A stretch of DNA of 64,000 bases. Origin: Argyresthia goedartella. Taxonomy: Eukaryota; Arthropoda; Insecta; Lepidoptera; Argyresthiidae. Positions 43,677-54,390 of this stretch are shown here, in pieces; positions within the stretch are counted from its first letter, which is position 1, and each line of letters begins with the position of its first letter. A model generated the notes under the pieces. It was not told the origin of the DNA. It did not search any database and saw only the letters and a list, made by a program, of their open reading frames with translations. The DNA lies in NCBI GenBank assembly GCA_949825045.1, contig OX463827.1, positions 7,462,501-7,526,500 on the forward strand, in the 5' to 3' direction. Position numbers and translations under genes: made by a program.

Positions 43677-44966
43677 GTTTTTAACTAAACTGAAGATTTT
43701 AAAGAAAGAAAGAAGAAACATTTTATACAGTGAACACACACAGTCACAAACCCATTACAATTAAAGATATTTAAATAAAAAGAAGGACTATATGTATATA
43801 TTAAACATAAATGGAAGAATTTAGATAACACACGGAAGAAAACAAATTCAAACACATTCAATCTTACAATCGATCAATCATTCTATCGAGCTAGATCGAC
43901 GGTCGTAGTGTTTCATTGTCATTACAAATGGCATCTGACGAAGAGTTTCGTTTATCTGAGGACTCAGCAGTATGCCGAAGGCCATACGCTCGCCGGGGGT
44001 CACAGACTGCAGCGTATTATAACCACACAAAAATATTTACATGAATATATAAATAACATTATAGTAAGTAAAAATATGTAATAACAGAGATAATATCAAT
44101 AAATTTCTTGTGCGGTAGCCATAGTTTCCATTTCTATATTTTTTTATTTATGTCCCATTGACAATGTCAATGAGCCACCACAGACTCAAGTCTTGTTGCG
44201 GCCAGAGGTTAGAACGGAAGGGAGGAGTAGTCTCTGCTAATCCAGCAAATATGCCTTGAGCTTGCGCCCGAAGGCATACCTACTACGACTTCACCTGAAA
44301 CGCTTTATGTCTTGGGATATAAAAAAATATTGATACGGCTTTTATGCACAAACTTAAAATTATAAAACCGGTATTTACATATCTAAAAACGGGGTATTTA
44401 TAATTATAGAAATGATCAGTGGTTTTTGAAAAATAGATAGATAGATGCCGCAGCGACTGACGAAACTCTGCGGCAGCCATATTGCAGTGTAAGATGTTAT
44501 TGTGACTAAAATTTCAACCACCACGAAGCGAGTTGCTAATTTTACCTTTAAACCAACCTTAACCGATAGTACACGACTTGGCTCCTCGGAGAGAATAAAC
44601 TCAATTTATAGTTCGAGACCGAGCGAAGCACGTACGAGACACTAGTTGATAAATTTGGCTGTCACGGCGACGTAGGCAAACATAATTATAATGGAAATTA
44701 CGGACCTACGCCGCTCTCCTCCAATGATAATGAAATGCTCAACATTTTTTCTACATATTGTCATAGATTTACTCATATGGGGCACAGATGCGCCCACAAT
44801 TAACCAAATACCTCAATACACTAGAAGACAAAATGCCCCATGGCGCGCAACACTCAATCTACTTACGCTGCAACGTTGCATCCGAACACGCCAGAACATG
44901 GCCAGCGACAATTTACGTGACGCATGACATTAGCTATTTTTGCTACTAGTGCGGAAACTAGGCGAT
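43677..44966. other. Non-coding interval
   Basis: No gene or family recognised; only short chance ORFs on both strands. Confidence 0.5.
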
Positions 44967-45229
44967 TGACGACCCGAATGGATGAATCGGCAGTGATCCT
45001 GCCTACGAAGCCAAGGGTCCCGGGTTCGAGTCCCGGTGGGGGCAAATATTTGTTTGATGAGAACGGATGTTTGTACCCTAGTCATGGTTGTTTAACTATC
45101 TAAGTATGATATTTATCTATATAAGTATGTGTATCGTTGTCTAGTACCCAAGATACAGGGAATCCTAGTTTGGGGCTAGATCAATGTGTGTAAATAGTGT
45201 CCAAGGTTTTATTATTATTATTATTATTT
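44967..45229 (+). mobile_element. tRNA-derived SINE M2, complete
   Basis: Complete unit: head TGACGACCCGAATGGATGAA, intact B box GGGTTCGAGTCCC (45,022-45,034), body TATATAAGTATGTGTATCG and TGTGTGTAAATAGTGTCCAA, and a (TTA)n tail at 45,210-45,228. The tail matches the tail type of LINE H (22.9 kb), so H-type LINE machinery may mobilise it; that is an inference from tail similarity only. Confidence 0.85.
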
Positions 45230-45310
45230 CTGACGTGTGATATTTTTAGTCACGAAGCGAGCGGGTCGGCTTACGACACGAGTCGCAAATCATCTAACGC
45301 ACGTGTATCA

Positions 45311-45330
45311 TATACTACTCAAAAGAAAAT
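45311..45330 (+). repeat. Tc1 left terminal inverted repeat
   Basis: Perfect match to the complement of 46,882-46,901; the first bases include the duplicated TA target. Confidence 0.92.
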
Positions 45331-45587
45331 GGCCACTTACATATTTCTGTTTTTGAGTAAATTTTTACATGTAAACTAATTAATAAGTGACTAATTAATG
45401 ATGTCCGGCCTCCTTCAGTATCCAACCTCTTTAATGCTGGTGTTTAAGTCTTACAGCTGGCCAGAAATTGAAGCAAATAAAAAAAACGAGTTTCAGGTCA
45501 AATTCCTTTCAGATGGAATCACAATTTTATTCTGTTAAAAAACTATCTCTGTCCATCTTTTGCTTCTTTTAACATCTTTTGTTAATA

Positions 45588-46640
45588 ATGCCACGTCAAC
45601 GAAGGCATATGGATACCATTACTGCCACCAGAGCCGTTACATTGATTGCTGAAGGTCATTCACAGCGGTCTGTAGCTTTTTCGTTGGGTTTCTCTCGCCG
45701 AGCCATCCAAAATGTGTGGGATCGGTTCCAAGAGACTGGCAGTGTTGCAAGAAGGCCTGGATCGGGCAGGGTGCGAGCGACTACGGCACAAGAGGATCGC
45801 TACATCCGATTGAGTGCCAGTCGAGAGCGCTCTGTGGCGGCACGTAAGTTACAAAATCGCCTACGGTTGACAACGGGGACTCGTGTTAGTGACCAAACGA
45901 TACGTAATCGACTGCATGAAGACCAGCAAAGGTCCAGACGCCGAATACGTACGTACTTACGAATACGAGTACGAATTCCTTTATCTAGGGTTCAACGTGG
46001 AAATCGTTTAAGTTTTTGCCGCGAACATTCAGATTGGAGCATGAATCAATGGGGTATGGTGCTCTTCACAGATGAGTGTAAAGTGAAGCTTTGTAGTGAT
46101 GATCGGCGGATTAGAGTATGGAGACGACAGGGTGAGAGATTTTCCGATGTCTGCATCAAGGAAATTGACCGCTTTGGAAGTCCTAGTGTGATGGTTTGGG
46201 CTGGGATTAGCTTACAAGGCAAAACTGAGCTGGTTTTCTTAAATCAAGGCACAGTAACTGCACAACGGTACATCGATGTAGTCATCAGGCCTCATGTGAT
46301 TCCATTCTCACAGAGAGTGGGGCCAGGGTTCTGGTTAATGCATGACAATGCCCGCCCACACACAGCTCGGGCCACTCACACTGTACTGGATGACTCCCAT
46401 ATTCGTGTCCTACCATGGCCAGCGTATAGTCCGGATTTAAATCCAATAGAGCATATGTGGGACCAATTAAAACGAAGGGTTAGGGAGCATGAGCAAGAGG
46501 TTCACAACAAACAACAGCTTATGGATGCTCTGAAACGTGCGTGGGAAGAGATACCTGATGAAAACATAAGAAACTTAATCGAGAGTATGCATTCAAGGCT
46601 CCAGGAGTGTGAAAACAGGAGAGGACACACCCGTTACTAA
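45588..46640 (+). CDS. Tc1 transposase, DD34E, 350 aa
   Basis: Cut-and-paste transposase that binds its own inverted repeats and joins the excised element to a TA. I start at ATG 45,588 (MPRQRRHMDTITATRAVTLI); the upstream in-frame TTG is not needed. The N-terminus has a paired-type DNA-binding region with two helix-turn-helix units (about residues 10-115) and a basic RRPGSGR linker. Catalytic residues are Asp162 (VLFTDECKV), Asp253 (LMHDNARPHTA) and Glu288 (DLNPIEHMWD), with 34 residues between the last two. Length is normal for Tc1 (about 340-350 aa). No stop or shift. The only odd part is an Arg-rich stretch (about residues 115-135) that may hold the nuclear-localisation signal. Confidence 0.93.
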   Translation: MPRQRRHMDTITATRAVTLIAEGHSQRSVAFSLGFSRRAIQNVWDRFQETGSVARRPGSGRVRATTAQEDRYIRLSASRERSVAARKLQNRLRLTTGTRVSDQTIRNRLHEDQQRSRRRIRTYLRIRVRIPLSRVQRGNRLSFCREHSDWSMNQWGMVLFTDECKVKLCSDDRRIRVWRRQGERFSDVCIKEIDRFGSPSVMVWAGISLQGKTELVFLNQGTVTAQRYIDVVIRPHVIPFSQRVGPGFWLMHDNARPHTARATHTVLDDSHIRVLPWPAYSPDLNPIEHMWDQLKRRVREHEQEVHNKQQLMDALKRAWEEIPDENIRNLIESMHSRLQECENRRGHTRY

Positions 46641-46881
46641 ACCATTAAAAAAAACAGCTTGTGTCAGTTTTTGTTTTGTTTTGCAAAGAGTTTCAGTTTA
46701 GTTTTTGCTGTTGACAATGGACTAATTTCATGTTAATTGAAATAAGTGAAACAATTGACTACACAATTAAATGGTTATTAGCATAAGTTAAAACAAAAGC
46801 CTTGTTTCATGTTATTTTAATAAATATACATTACTGTTTACTATATTTTTCACGTAGCAATCAAAATACTTAGTGGCCCCT

Positions 46882-46901
46882 ATTTTCTTTTGAGTAGTAT
46901 A
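46882..46901 (-). repeat. Tc1 right terminal inverted repeat
   Basis: Perfect inverted copy of 45,311-45,330. The transposase stop is 240 bp inside. Confidence 0.92.
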
Positions 46902-47394
46902 CAATGTTTTAGTATGCAAGGAAAGACAATGAACTAAACAAAAAATTAGTCAAATGGCGAGCATATTTTAAATAGAAATGTATGCGTATATTCAAGAAAA
47001 GTGGAACTAAATATGAATAATCTCACTGGCAAGACTACACGGTGGCTTTGCTGCTATCGGACTTAAGTGGTGGTTGGGACTCTACTACTGCGCGTGTGCA
47101 AATAGCTGTCTTATCGCAAAAAGGCACTAGCAATATATAATCTTAAGTAATAACTAACGCGATTAATAAAGTTAGTAGTTAGTTTATTAGTTTATACAGG
47201 ATATTCTTATCTTAAAATTAAGCCCAAATAGAAGAACTAAAGAGGAAGTTATCAATAATTTTACTAGATCATGCTGTTAAGTTATCTCTCTTGCAATCAT
47301 ACTGTAGCATGTATCATCAACACTCAATTACTAAAACTATCTCGAAAATGGCAAAATATTGTCTGAAAAGTCAGTTTATTTAAAATACTCAAAA
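46902..47394. other. Non-coding interval
   Basis: Sequence right of the Tc1 element, AT-rich, no feature recognised. Confidence 0.5.
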
Positions 47395-47890
47395 GTTCAC
47401 CTCGGATGCTGTTCATATAGTAACAACCTTCACAGTAGAGAGCTTAGATAGTGGAAAGAGATTTTTGGGCATCTTTCTTGATCTCGCCAAAGCATTGGTC
47501 ACGGTCTCGATCGTATTCCTTGCGAACAAACTTGAGTCTGTGGGTGTAAGGAGCACTCAACTTATGCTTTTAAAAAGTTGCCTGAAAGCTTGAAATAGCT
47601 TATAATATAAGTAATACCCAGCCAATCGAATAGGTGTTACCGCAGGAAAACAACGAACTCTATTCCTGCTTTATTTAAATGATCTCTTCAACCTTGAACT
47701 GCACTGTGGAAATTTTGTCACCAACGCTGGTGATACTGTTTTCTTTTTAGAGGTATAAATATACACCCTTGTGCTCAGGAATGCTCAAAGTGGTATTAAC
47801 AAGGTCTGATATTGGCTCCAAAAATATACTGACATTAAATGCAGGTAAAACAAAATACATTACAACCCTCTAAAAATTTCAAATTGTTTA
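47395..47890 (+). pseudogene. LINE I, decayed reverse-transcriptase fragment
   Basis: Plus-strand pieces read SLDSGKRFLGIFLDLAKAL (motif A region), NKLESVGVRSTQLMLL, LFLLYLNDLFNLELHCGNFV and then NAGDTVFF where F-A-D-D-T would be expected. LTLNAGKTKYITTL follows. It resembles LINE K (FLDLAKAFDSV, KLESIGVRDTQL), so it belongs to the same or a sister family. The motif C change (ADD to AGD) and many stops mark it as old. Confidence 0.6.
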
Positions 47891-48649
47891 GCCATGTTTG
47901 TACAGTGATTGCTAAAATGATACATGCCACCTCGTGGGCCACCAAATGATTAATGGTATGGTAGGTCCCACCTCCTGGGCCACCAATTGGTTTTGAATCA
48001 CTCCTGGGAAACATAAATGTTGAGTGAAGTGGTAAATCTCACCATGTGAGACCAACAACCAAACCAACACCCGAACGCTGAACTACCAAAATCGACGACT
48101 ATGCGTGTGGCCCTGTCCGCTCTAACGCCACTTATGATGACTGCAGTAGGGCCCAAGTGCCTGTCAGGCTTGATCTCTCAGTTCGACCGCCAGCAGCACT
48201 TGAAGGAGGATATTGGGCCACACCCTCGATTGTTCTAGGACACTGTACACTTATAGAATTAGAAAATTATGCGCTACGCGCAGGTAGACTGATATCCACT
48301 CAAAATGATACGACCGACCACGCCGAAGGCTTTTGAGCATGAGCATGAACTGAGATTGATAATTTTGATACGACCGATTGCGGCGATGGTCATTGAACAA
48401 GGCTTGAAAGAATGAATGACTGGTGAGACATGAAATATATTTTTTAGAGACGGATGCGTAATGAATGACATTTGAGCGTTTGTTCTACAGTTTCCATTGT
48501 TACAAATAAATAGCATGTTGATTTGGATTAACATACAGCAATAAACTACTGTTCTTGTAATGCGTTGGAACGAACACAAACAATTACATATCTTGGCATA
48601 GATTAAGAACAACCAGACCAGAACCAGACACACTTTAAACACGTTGCAG
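47891..48649. other. Non-coding interval with a short local duplication
   Basis: The phrase CCCACCTCCTGGGCCACCAA (about 47,968) repeats an earlier CCACCTCGTGGGCCACCAAA (about 47,929). Near 48,300-48,400 GATACGACCGA occurs twice about 60 bp apart. A 122-aa minus-strand ORF (48,642-48,274) has a hydrophobic start but no family features. Confidence 0.45.
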
Positions 48650-49050
48650 CAATTGTCGGTCCCTTCTGTAACTTATAACGGTACCTTAATCATGTATAGC
48701 GATAAAGCTAAAAACCTGGGTATCTGTTGGAGGTTTCATTTTAGCCTCCTTGCTTTAATCCTGGCCAACTTCGTAGTGTTATGACTTAACTGTCATTGTC
48801 ACTCTGGTTAATGTCGTTTTCTTCATCCTATGTGCTGAATGAGGGTTCTGCTGACCACATCTTTTTTGAATGCCGCAATCTTAAATTTTCTTTGTACAAT
48901 TATCTTCCGCCGTACATTCCTAGGCCTACCAATTTGAAAACCCTATTATCATGTGTCAATTCTCCATTCATCCAAATCTTGTGCAATTTCATTAATGTAA
49001 ATAACATCAAACTTTAACTCTAATTTCAATTTTCAATTTCAATTTAGGTT
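48650..49050 (+). mobile_element. LINE J, 3' end fragment with (TTTCAA)n tail
   Basis: Reads VTYNGTLIMYSDKAKNLGIC (thumb region, parallel to LINE C). After a deletion comes a C-terminal piece (48,796-49,017), GSADHIFFECRNLKFSLYNY to a stop, which contains a Cys/His-knuckle remnant (D-H-I-F-F-E-C). The end is a short AATTTCAATTTTCAATTTCA tail at about 49,021-49,045. An internal deletion and frame breaks make it inactive. Confidence 0.6.
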
Positions 49051-49369
49051 TATTGCTTCCATAAAGTACATAAACATTTGTTCTTAAATTTAGGTACAAT
49101 TTATGGACCCTGTCCATAGGGCACTGCAATAGTATAGAGGTATAATACTAAGGACTAATATAAAATATTTATTATTGAGGTATTTTTATGTGTACGTTTG
49201 TGCGTGTGTGAGGGTGTGTGTGTTATTGTGATGTACATGCATATATTTATAAGTTAGTGTTATGTATACATATATATATCTGTGTGTTAGTGTGATTTTA
49301 AGTTATTTATTTGTCTCAAATGATGTGTCTATGAAATATTCATTTATACTGTAATATGTTTTATTAATT
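49051..49369. other. Low-complexity GT-rich flank of LTR-B
   Basis: TGTGTG-rich and AT-rich sequence around 49,185-49,300, no gene. The last four bases, AATT, are the target duplication of LTR-B. Confidence 0.6.
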
Positions 49370-49761
49370 TGTGGCGTCACATCAAATAATATCGCCACCT
49401 TCAAAACGCTCCGACGCTTCATCTTGGGACACACCCGCTAATCTGCGCCCGCTCGCCTGTCTCACCCCGCGTTGGCCTGCAGCCGACCGGCCCAGCGAGC
49501 TAGACGCGCGCAGCGCCTGCGCATATCAGTCTGCTACTCGCTTCGCTAACGAACCCACGTCTGTGCGCGCTTATAGCTTCCGATATTTGTGTCGCTATTG
49601 TTGCTTATGCTTTGTAATTACTATTGTATATAACTTTCCTGCTTCAGTAAACTTCTTCCGTCATCTAAATAATACTATTCATTTCGCATAAAGCCTTCAC
49701 TCATTACCATACCTACCACTACATATGGGAACATTGGTAGGACAAACATCATCTCCCCATA
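49370..49761 (+). repeat. LTR-B 5' LTR
   Basis: GC-richer than its surroundings. It contains a TCAGT initiator-like sequence at 49,526-49,530 without an obvious TATA box, and a TATATAAC at about 49,627. Its 106-aa open frame is identical to that in the 3' LTR and is not taken as a gene. Confidence 0.92.
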
Positions 49762-49932
49762 TCTGGTGACCCCGACAAGCCGTTTATTCGGTGAATTGGA
49801 CCTACGCATACTGTGAGTAAGAAGAATATCTGGCTGACGCAACATTCCAACGTTCGTTCGAGAACATACAACAACACAAAGGATTTTGGTGTGTGGTCCA
49901 AGTCAAGCGGTGAGCGATATTTTATTTTTATC

Positions 49933-50787
49933 ATGGTGGGCTCAGATGAGGATACTGGAGACAAAGGGAGTACAGATCCAAGCCCCGCTGAGGTCTTGCG
50001 AGTTGGCGTACGGGTACCCCAATTTTTGGTCGAAGAACCCGCTTTATGGTTCTCACAGATTGAAGGCCAATTTATTTTGTCTAAAATAACGAGTGATTCG
50101 ACAAAGTTTTATTTTGTTGCCGCACAGTTAGAACCTCAATACGCACGAGAAGTGAAAGATATAATTACAAACCCACCGCTGTCAGACAAGTACCTTAAGC
50201 TTAAAACGGAACTTATAAATAGACTTTCAGCATCGCAACAGAAAAAAATTCAACAACTGCTGAACAATGAGCAACTGGGAGACAGGAAACCGTCGCAGTT
50301 TCTACGGCATCTACAAGATTTAGCCGGACCTTCAGGAGCCTCAGATTTTATTAAATCGCTGTGGGCGAGCCGACTCCCGCTAAATATTCAAACTGTGATT
50401 GCTTCTCAGATTTCAGACATGACGGTTGACAAACTTGCCGAGCTTGCGGACAAAGTTTACGACATCGCTCCAATGACTCCTCAGGTCGCCGCGGCCAGCA
50501 CCTCTGCCTCTATCGCCCCGCCAGCTAGCAACGACATGGCCATGCAGATAAGCGAATTGACAAGGCAAGTAGCACTACTTACAACCAGACTAGACCAAGA
50601 AAGAGGACGTTCACACTCACGCTCACACGCACGCTCAGGCTCAAGATCTCGCTCAAGGAGCTATAAACAGCCACCACCCGACCACCCCCACTGCTTTTAC
50701 CACTACACTTTTGGAGAAAAGGCCCAAAAGTGCAAACAGCCCTGCACCTTTAGGAAGTCGGAAAACTTCCAGGGCGGTCGCAAGTAG
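49933..50787 (+). CDS. gag: LTR-B gag, 284 aa, intact
   Basis: Starts at ATG 49,933 ([20 protein letters not shown]); the longer frame upstream lacks an ATG. Gag core: [78 protein letters not shown] and [17 protein letters not shown]. These are typical of insect Ty3/Gypsy gag. A Ser/Arg-rich stretch ([17 protein letters not shown]) precedes a zinc-finger-like end, [19 protein letters not shown], the C-x3-H-x9-C-x3-C variant seen in these elements. It packages the element RNA into particles. It ends TAG at 50,785-50,787 and overlaps the pol frame by about 34 bp. Confidence 0.9.
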   Translation: MVGSDEDTGDKGSTDPSPAEVLRVGVRVPQFLVEEPALWFSQIEGQFILSKITSDSTKFYFVAAQLEPQYAREVKDIITNPPLSDKYLKLKTELINRLSASQQKKIQQLLNNEQLGDRKPSQFLRHLQDLAGPSGASDFIKSLWASRLPLNIQTVIASQISDMTVDKLAELADKVYDIAPMTPQVAAASTSASIAPPASNDMAMQISELTRQVALLTTRLDQERGRSHSRSHARSGSRSRSRSYKQPPPDHPHCFYHYTFGEKAQKCKQPCTFRKSENFQGGRK

Positions 50788-52211
50788 CGGCCCATGACTG
50801 CCCTACATCATCAGGCCGTCTCTTCATATCGGATCGGATATCAAAAATGCAGTTCCTTGTGGATACTGGTTCCGACTTGTGTGTTTTTCCCCGATCAGCT
50901 GTCAAGAGGCCCTGCGCCAAATCTAAATACGACCTAGTAGCTGCAAATAACACAGTTATACATACCTACGGACCAATCAAACTTCATCTTACTCTGGGAC
51001 TTAGAAGAAACTTTCCATGGGATTTCACTATTGCAGATGTATCGCGACCCATTATTGGAGTTGACTTCCTCAGCCACTACAATCTACTCGTCGACTGCAG
51101 ACATCAGCGCCTAATTGACAATGTCACTTCTCTCTCCGTCAACGCTGTTAGCTGCCCCGCCGCTGAGGATTTCGCGTCTGTCAAGTCCGTCACCGGAGAG
51201 TCTGAATACCATGAGATACTGCGAGAGTTTCCAGAGATTACTCGTCCCCCAGGTATGCACTTACCATATAAGCATAGCACTCTCCATCATATAAGAACGA
51301 CGTCAGGACCTCCAGTTGCCAGTAAACCAAGAAGACTCGACCCATTACGGATGCAGGCAGCTAAAAAAGAGTTCGAAGACATGCTGGCCAACGGCACTGC
51401 TAGGCGATCAGAAAGTGCGTGGTCTTCACCTCTCCACATGGTAAGAAAAAAGGACGACAGTTGGAGGCCATGTGGAGACTACAGAGGTCTCAACTACAGA
51501 ACTGTACCTGACAGATATCCCATCCGTCACATTCATGACTTCTCATACCAACTCTCAGGATGCTCCATCTTTTCTACAATCGATCTCGTGAAGGCCTATA
51601 ATCAGATTGCGGTAAATCCCGAGGACATTGCCAAAACCGCCATCACGTCACCGTTTGGGTTATATGAATTTCCGTTCATGACGTTTGGGTTACGCAATGC
51701 AGCCCAAACATTCCAGAGATTCATCGATGAAGTCTTACTGGGACTCGATTTCTGCTACGGGTATATTGATGACATATTAGTGTTCTCAGCATCAGAGCAG
51801 CAACACAAGGCGCACCTACGTCAACTTTTCGAGCGGCTACAACAGTACGGCATCGTGGTAAATACAGCCAAGTGTGTACTTGGTCAACCAGAGGTGACGT
51901 TCCTGGGATTTAGCGTATCAGCCGCAGGTACTAAACCACTCGAATCTAAAGTCGACGCCATCAGGGACTACCCGGTGCCTAAAACGGTAAAGGAGCTACG
52001 CCGTTTCCTGGGTATGGTAAATTTTTACCGTCGCTTCGTGCCAAATGCAGCTCAACTTCAAGCTCCGCTTAATGACGTCTTCAGCGGCTCCAACATAAAA
52101 GGATCTCATCCGGTAGATATGGTTCCGCATTTACTCCAAGCATTTGAAGACTGTAAGGAATCACTATCACGGGTCTCGCGCATCCAGATCCAGCTGCTGA
52201 GCTTGCAATAG
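50754..52211 (+). pseudogene. pol: LTR-B pol part 1: protease and reverse transcriptase
   Basis: The frame is -1 to gag and opens after the stop at 50,751-50,753, so frameshifting in the short overlap is expected; no canonical slippery heptamer is obvious (GGAAAAC near 50,759 is the closest). Protease: [17 protein letters not shown] (D-T-G) and [51 protein letters not shown] (motif A), [15 protein letters not shown] (motif B) and [11 protein letters not shown] (Y-I-D-D). [10 protein letters not shown] and [14 protein letters not shown] follow. The open frame ends at TAG 52,209-52,211 because of an indel near 52,165-52,176, just before the RNase H. Confidence 0.9.
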
Positions 52212-53602
52212 TGACTGACGCATCAGACACGGCCCTTGGCGCTGTTCTACAGCAACGAAAAGGTGACGACTGGGAACCTTTAGCTTTTTACTCTCACAAA
52301 CTCAACAAGGCGCAGACTAAATACAGCCCCTACGACAGGGAACTACTTGCTGTCTATGAAGCTATAAAATACTTCAGGCATATGGTCGAGGCAAGGATTT
52401 TTACAATTTTTACTGACCACAAGCCACTCACTTTCGCCTTCTCCAAGAGTAAAGATAGCTGTACTCCACGGCAGATCAGGCATCTTGATTTCATTGGTCA
52501 ATTTACAACAGATGTAAGATACATACCTGGTAAGGACAATGTGGTTGCTGACGCACTCTCTAGAATCGAGGAAATTTCATCGTCTGTTGATTTTGATGAT
52601 CTTGCACGAGCTCAGGACAAAGATCCAGAACTGCAAGACCTGCTTCTTCACGGCTCCGCTTTAAAACTAGAAAAGTTGCACACACCTAATGGTAACTTAC
52701 CTCTCTACTGCGATACTTCTGTGCAACCGCCCCGTCCATACGTCACACCACAGTTCAGGAAACAAGCCTTCGACGCACTTCACAATCTTCACCACCCTGG
52801 ATGTACTGCTACAGCGCGGCTGGTCTCACACAGATTCGTATGGCCAGGGATACGAAAGGACTGTAGAGAGTGGACTAGGCAATGTTTGCCATGCCAAAAA
52901 AGTAAAGTTACTCGACACACCATTACCCCCCTCTCCCCTTTCCTTACTCCTTCCTCGAGGTTCTCTCACATACACCTCGACATAGTAAGGCCCCTAACTC
53001 TGTCTTGTGGTTACAGGTACTGCCTTACCGTCATCGACCGTTTCACGCGGTGGCCTGAGGCATACCCCATGATGGACATCACTGCTGAGACCTGCGCAGC
53101 AGCTCTGGTGTCTGGATGGATAGCCCGCTTTGGCTGTCCCGCACGAGTGACCACAGACCGTGGTCGGCAATTTGAGAGTCACCTGTTCAAGGCTCTCACC
53201 CAGCTGGTGGGTGCGCGCCACTTCCGCACAACCGCCTATCACCCTGCTGCGAACGGTATCGTCGAGCGTCTCCATCGCCAACTGAAGGCCGCCATCATGT
53301 GCCACACGTCGACGCCCTGGACTGAAGCCTTACCTCTCGTCCTTCTGGGGATGCGAAATTCTTGGAAAGAAGATCTACAGTCTACCTCTGCTGAGCTGGT
53401 ATACGGTCAAACTCTCTCTCTCCCCGGCCAATTCATCTCTCCTAAAGACGACTACAGCACGGCCGACATCTCTGAGTGCGCGACCCGCCTTCGCTCCCAC
53501 ATGGCCAAACTCGCGCCGAGAGAAACTTCGTGGCATACCAGTCAATCTGCACCTTTCTACATTCCACGAGATCCGCCGAGACTACGTTCGAGCTTCACTT
53601 GA
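52172..53602 (+). pseudogene. pol: LTR-B pol part 2: RNase H and integrase
   Basis: Continues pol in a different frame after the first indel. RNase [41 protein letters not shown] and ADALSRIE. Integrase: [16 protein letters not shown] and CLPCQKSKV (H-H-C-C finger); core catalytic triad in [19 protein letters not shown] and [11 protein letters not shown] (D-D-E). The usual Gly of D-x-x-G-P-L is Arg here (DIVRPL), possibly a lesion. A second indel near 53,570-53,578 diverts the frame to a stop at 53,602. Confidence 0.9.
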
Positions 53603-53888
53603 ACAGCCATACGAAGGCCCATATAAAGTTATAAAAAGACAGCCTAAGTTCTTCACGATAGACGTCAGAGGCAAACCAAATAACGTCTCTGTTGACAGGC
53701 TGAAACCAGCGTACATGATGAGAGAAACCAGAATCGTAGAACCCACAATTCCATACACTACAGTTCCAGCGACCAGAACTCCAGAGCCCGAAATTCCCCC
53801 AACACCATTTCCTGTTCCGGCGACCAACGCAGAAATGACGACTCGGAGCGGTCGAAGAGTCAGATTTCCCGATTTTTATCGACCGTAG
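53571..53888 (+). pseudogene. pol: LTR-B pol part 3: integrase C-terminus
   Basis: After the second indel the frame returns to that of part 1: [40 protein letters not shown] (the SH3-like end, with G-P-Y and V-x-x-D-R-L-K-P), a Pro/Thr-rich tail and TTRSGRRVRFPDFYR before TAG at 53,886-53,888. This is the common C-terminal motif of this insect gypsy group. Confidence 0.88.
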
Positions 53889-53911
53889 CAACGGTCTGGC
53901 CAGGGGGAATA

Positions 53912-54303
53912 TGTGGCGTCACATCAAATAATATCGCCACCTTCAAAACGCTCCGACGCTTCATCTTGGGACACACCCGCTAATCTGCGCCCGCTCGCCT
54001 GTCTCACCCCGCGTTGGCCTGCAGCCGACCGGCCCAGCGAGCTAGACGCGCGCAGCGCCTGCGCATATCAGTCTGCTACTCGCTTCGCTAACGAACCCAC
54101 GTCTGTGCGCGCTTATAGCTTCCGATATTTGTGTCGCTATTGTTGCTTATGCTTTGTAATTACTATTGTATATAACTTTCCTGCTTCAGTAAACTTCTTC
54201 CGTCATCTAAATAATACTATTCATTTCGCATAAAGCCTTCACTCATTACCATAACTACCACTACATATGGGAACATTGGTAGGACAAACATCATCTCCCC
54301 ATA
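53912..54303 (+). repeat. LTR-B 3' LTR
   Basis: Follows the polypurine tract AGGGGGAATA (53,902-53,911). Same length as the 5' LTR, one substitution noted. Confidence 0.92.
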
Positions 54304-54390
54304 AATTAATATAGATTTTAATTACTTTAGGAACTTTACGTTATTCGTTTCATCTTTAAGTAGGGTGGGTAATTTATTATATATTTTGAT
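54304..54390. other. Short AT-rich spacer between LTR-B and LTR-A2
   Basis: Begins with the AATT target duplication of LTR-B; nothing else recognised. Confidence 0.6.

Larger units (their letters stand above)
45311..46901 (+). mobile_element. Tc1-type DNA transposon, apparently intact
   Basis: Terminal inverted repeats of 20 bp including the TA (TATACTACTCAAAAGAAAAT, 45,311-45,330, and its complement at 46,882-46,901) match perfectly. Similarity continues inward (GGCCACT) after a 3-bp indel. Between them lies a single complete transposase gene. Total length about 1.59 kb is typical of Tc1 elements, which insert at and duplicate TA. Confidence 0.93.
49370..54303 (+). mobile_element. LTR-B: young Ty3/Gypsy element with 392-bp LTRs
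   Basis: Direct 392-bp LTRs (49,370-49,761 and 53,912-54,303) starting TGTGGCGTCACATC and ending CATCTCCCCATA. I found one difference between them (C at 49,712, A at 54,254). Flanking AATT at 49,366-49,369 and 54,304-54,307 is a perfect 4-bp target duplication. Inside, on the plus strand, lie gag and pol in the order protease, RT, RNase H, integrase, the Ty3/Gypsy order. TGGTGACCCCGAC at 49,764-49,776 is the likely primer-binding site. Two frame breaks in pol make this copy defective although it is very recent. Confidence 0.95.

Noticed and set aside
44863..45045. 60-aa minus-strand ORF beginning MPPPGLEPGTLG
   Set aside because: Complement of the SINE M2 head; this phrase is a familiar false protein from SINE and tRNA-like sequence.
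48274..48642. 122-aa minus-strand ORF with hydrophobic N-terminus
   Set aside because: No motif, odd composition, no start context or neighbour support; lies between LINE scraps I and J.
49371..49691. 106-aa ORF repeated exactly at 53,913-54,233
   Set aside because: Chance open frame in the LTR-B LTRs; its identity reflects LTR identity, not coding constraint.
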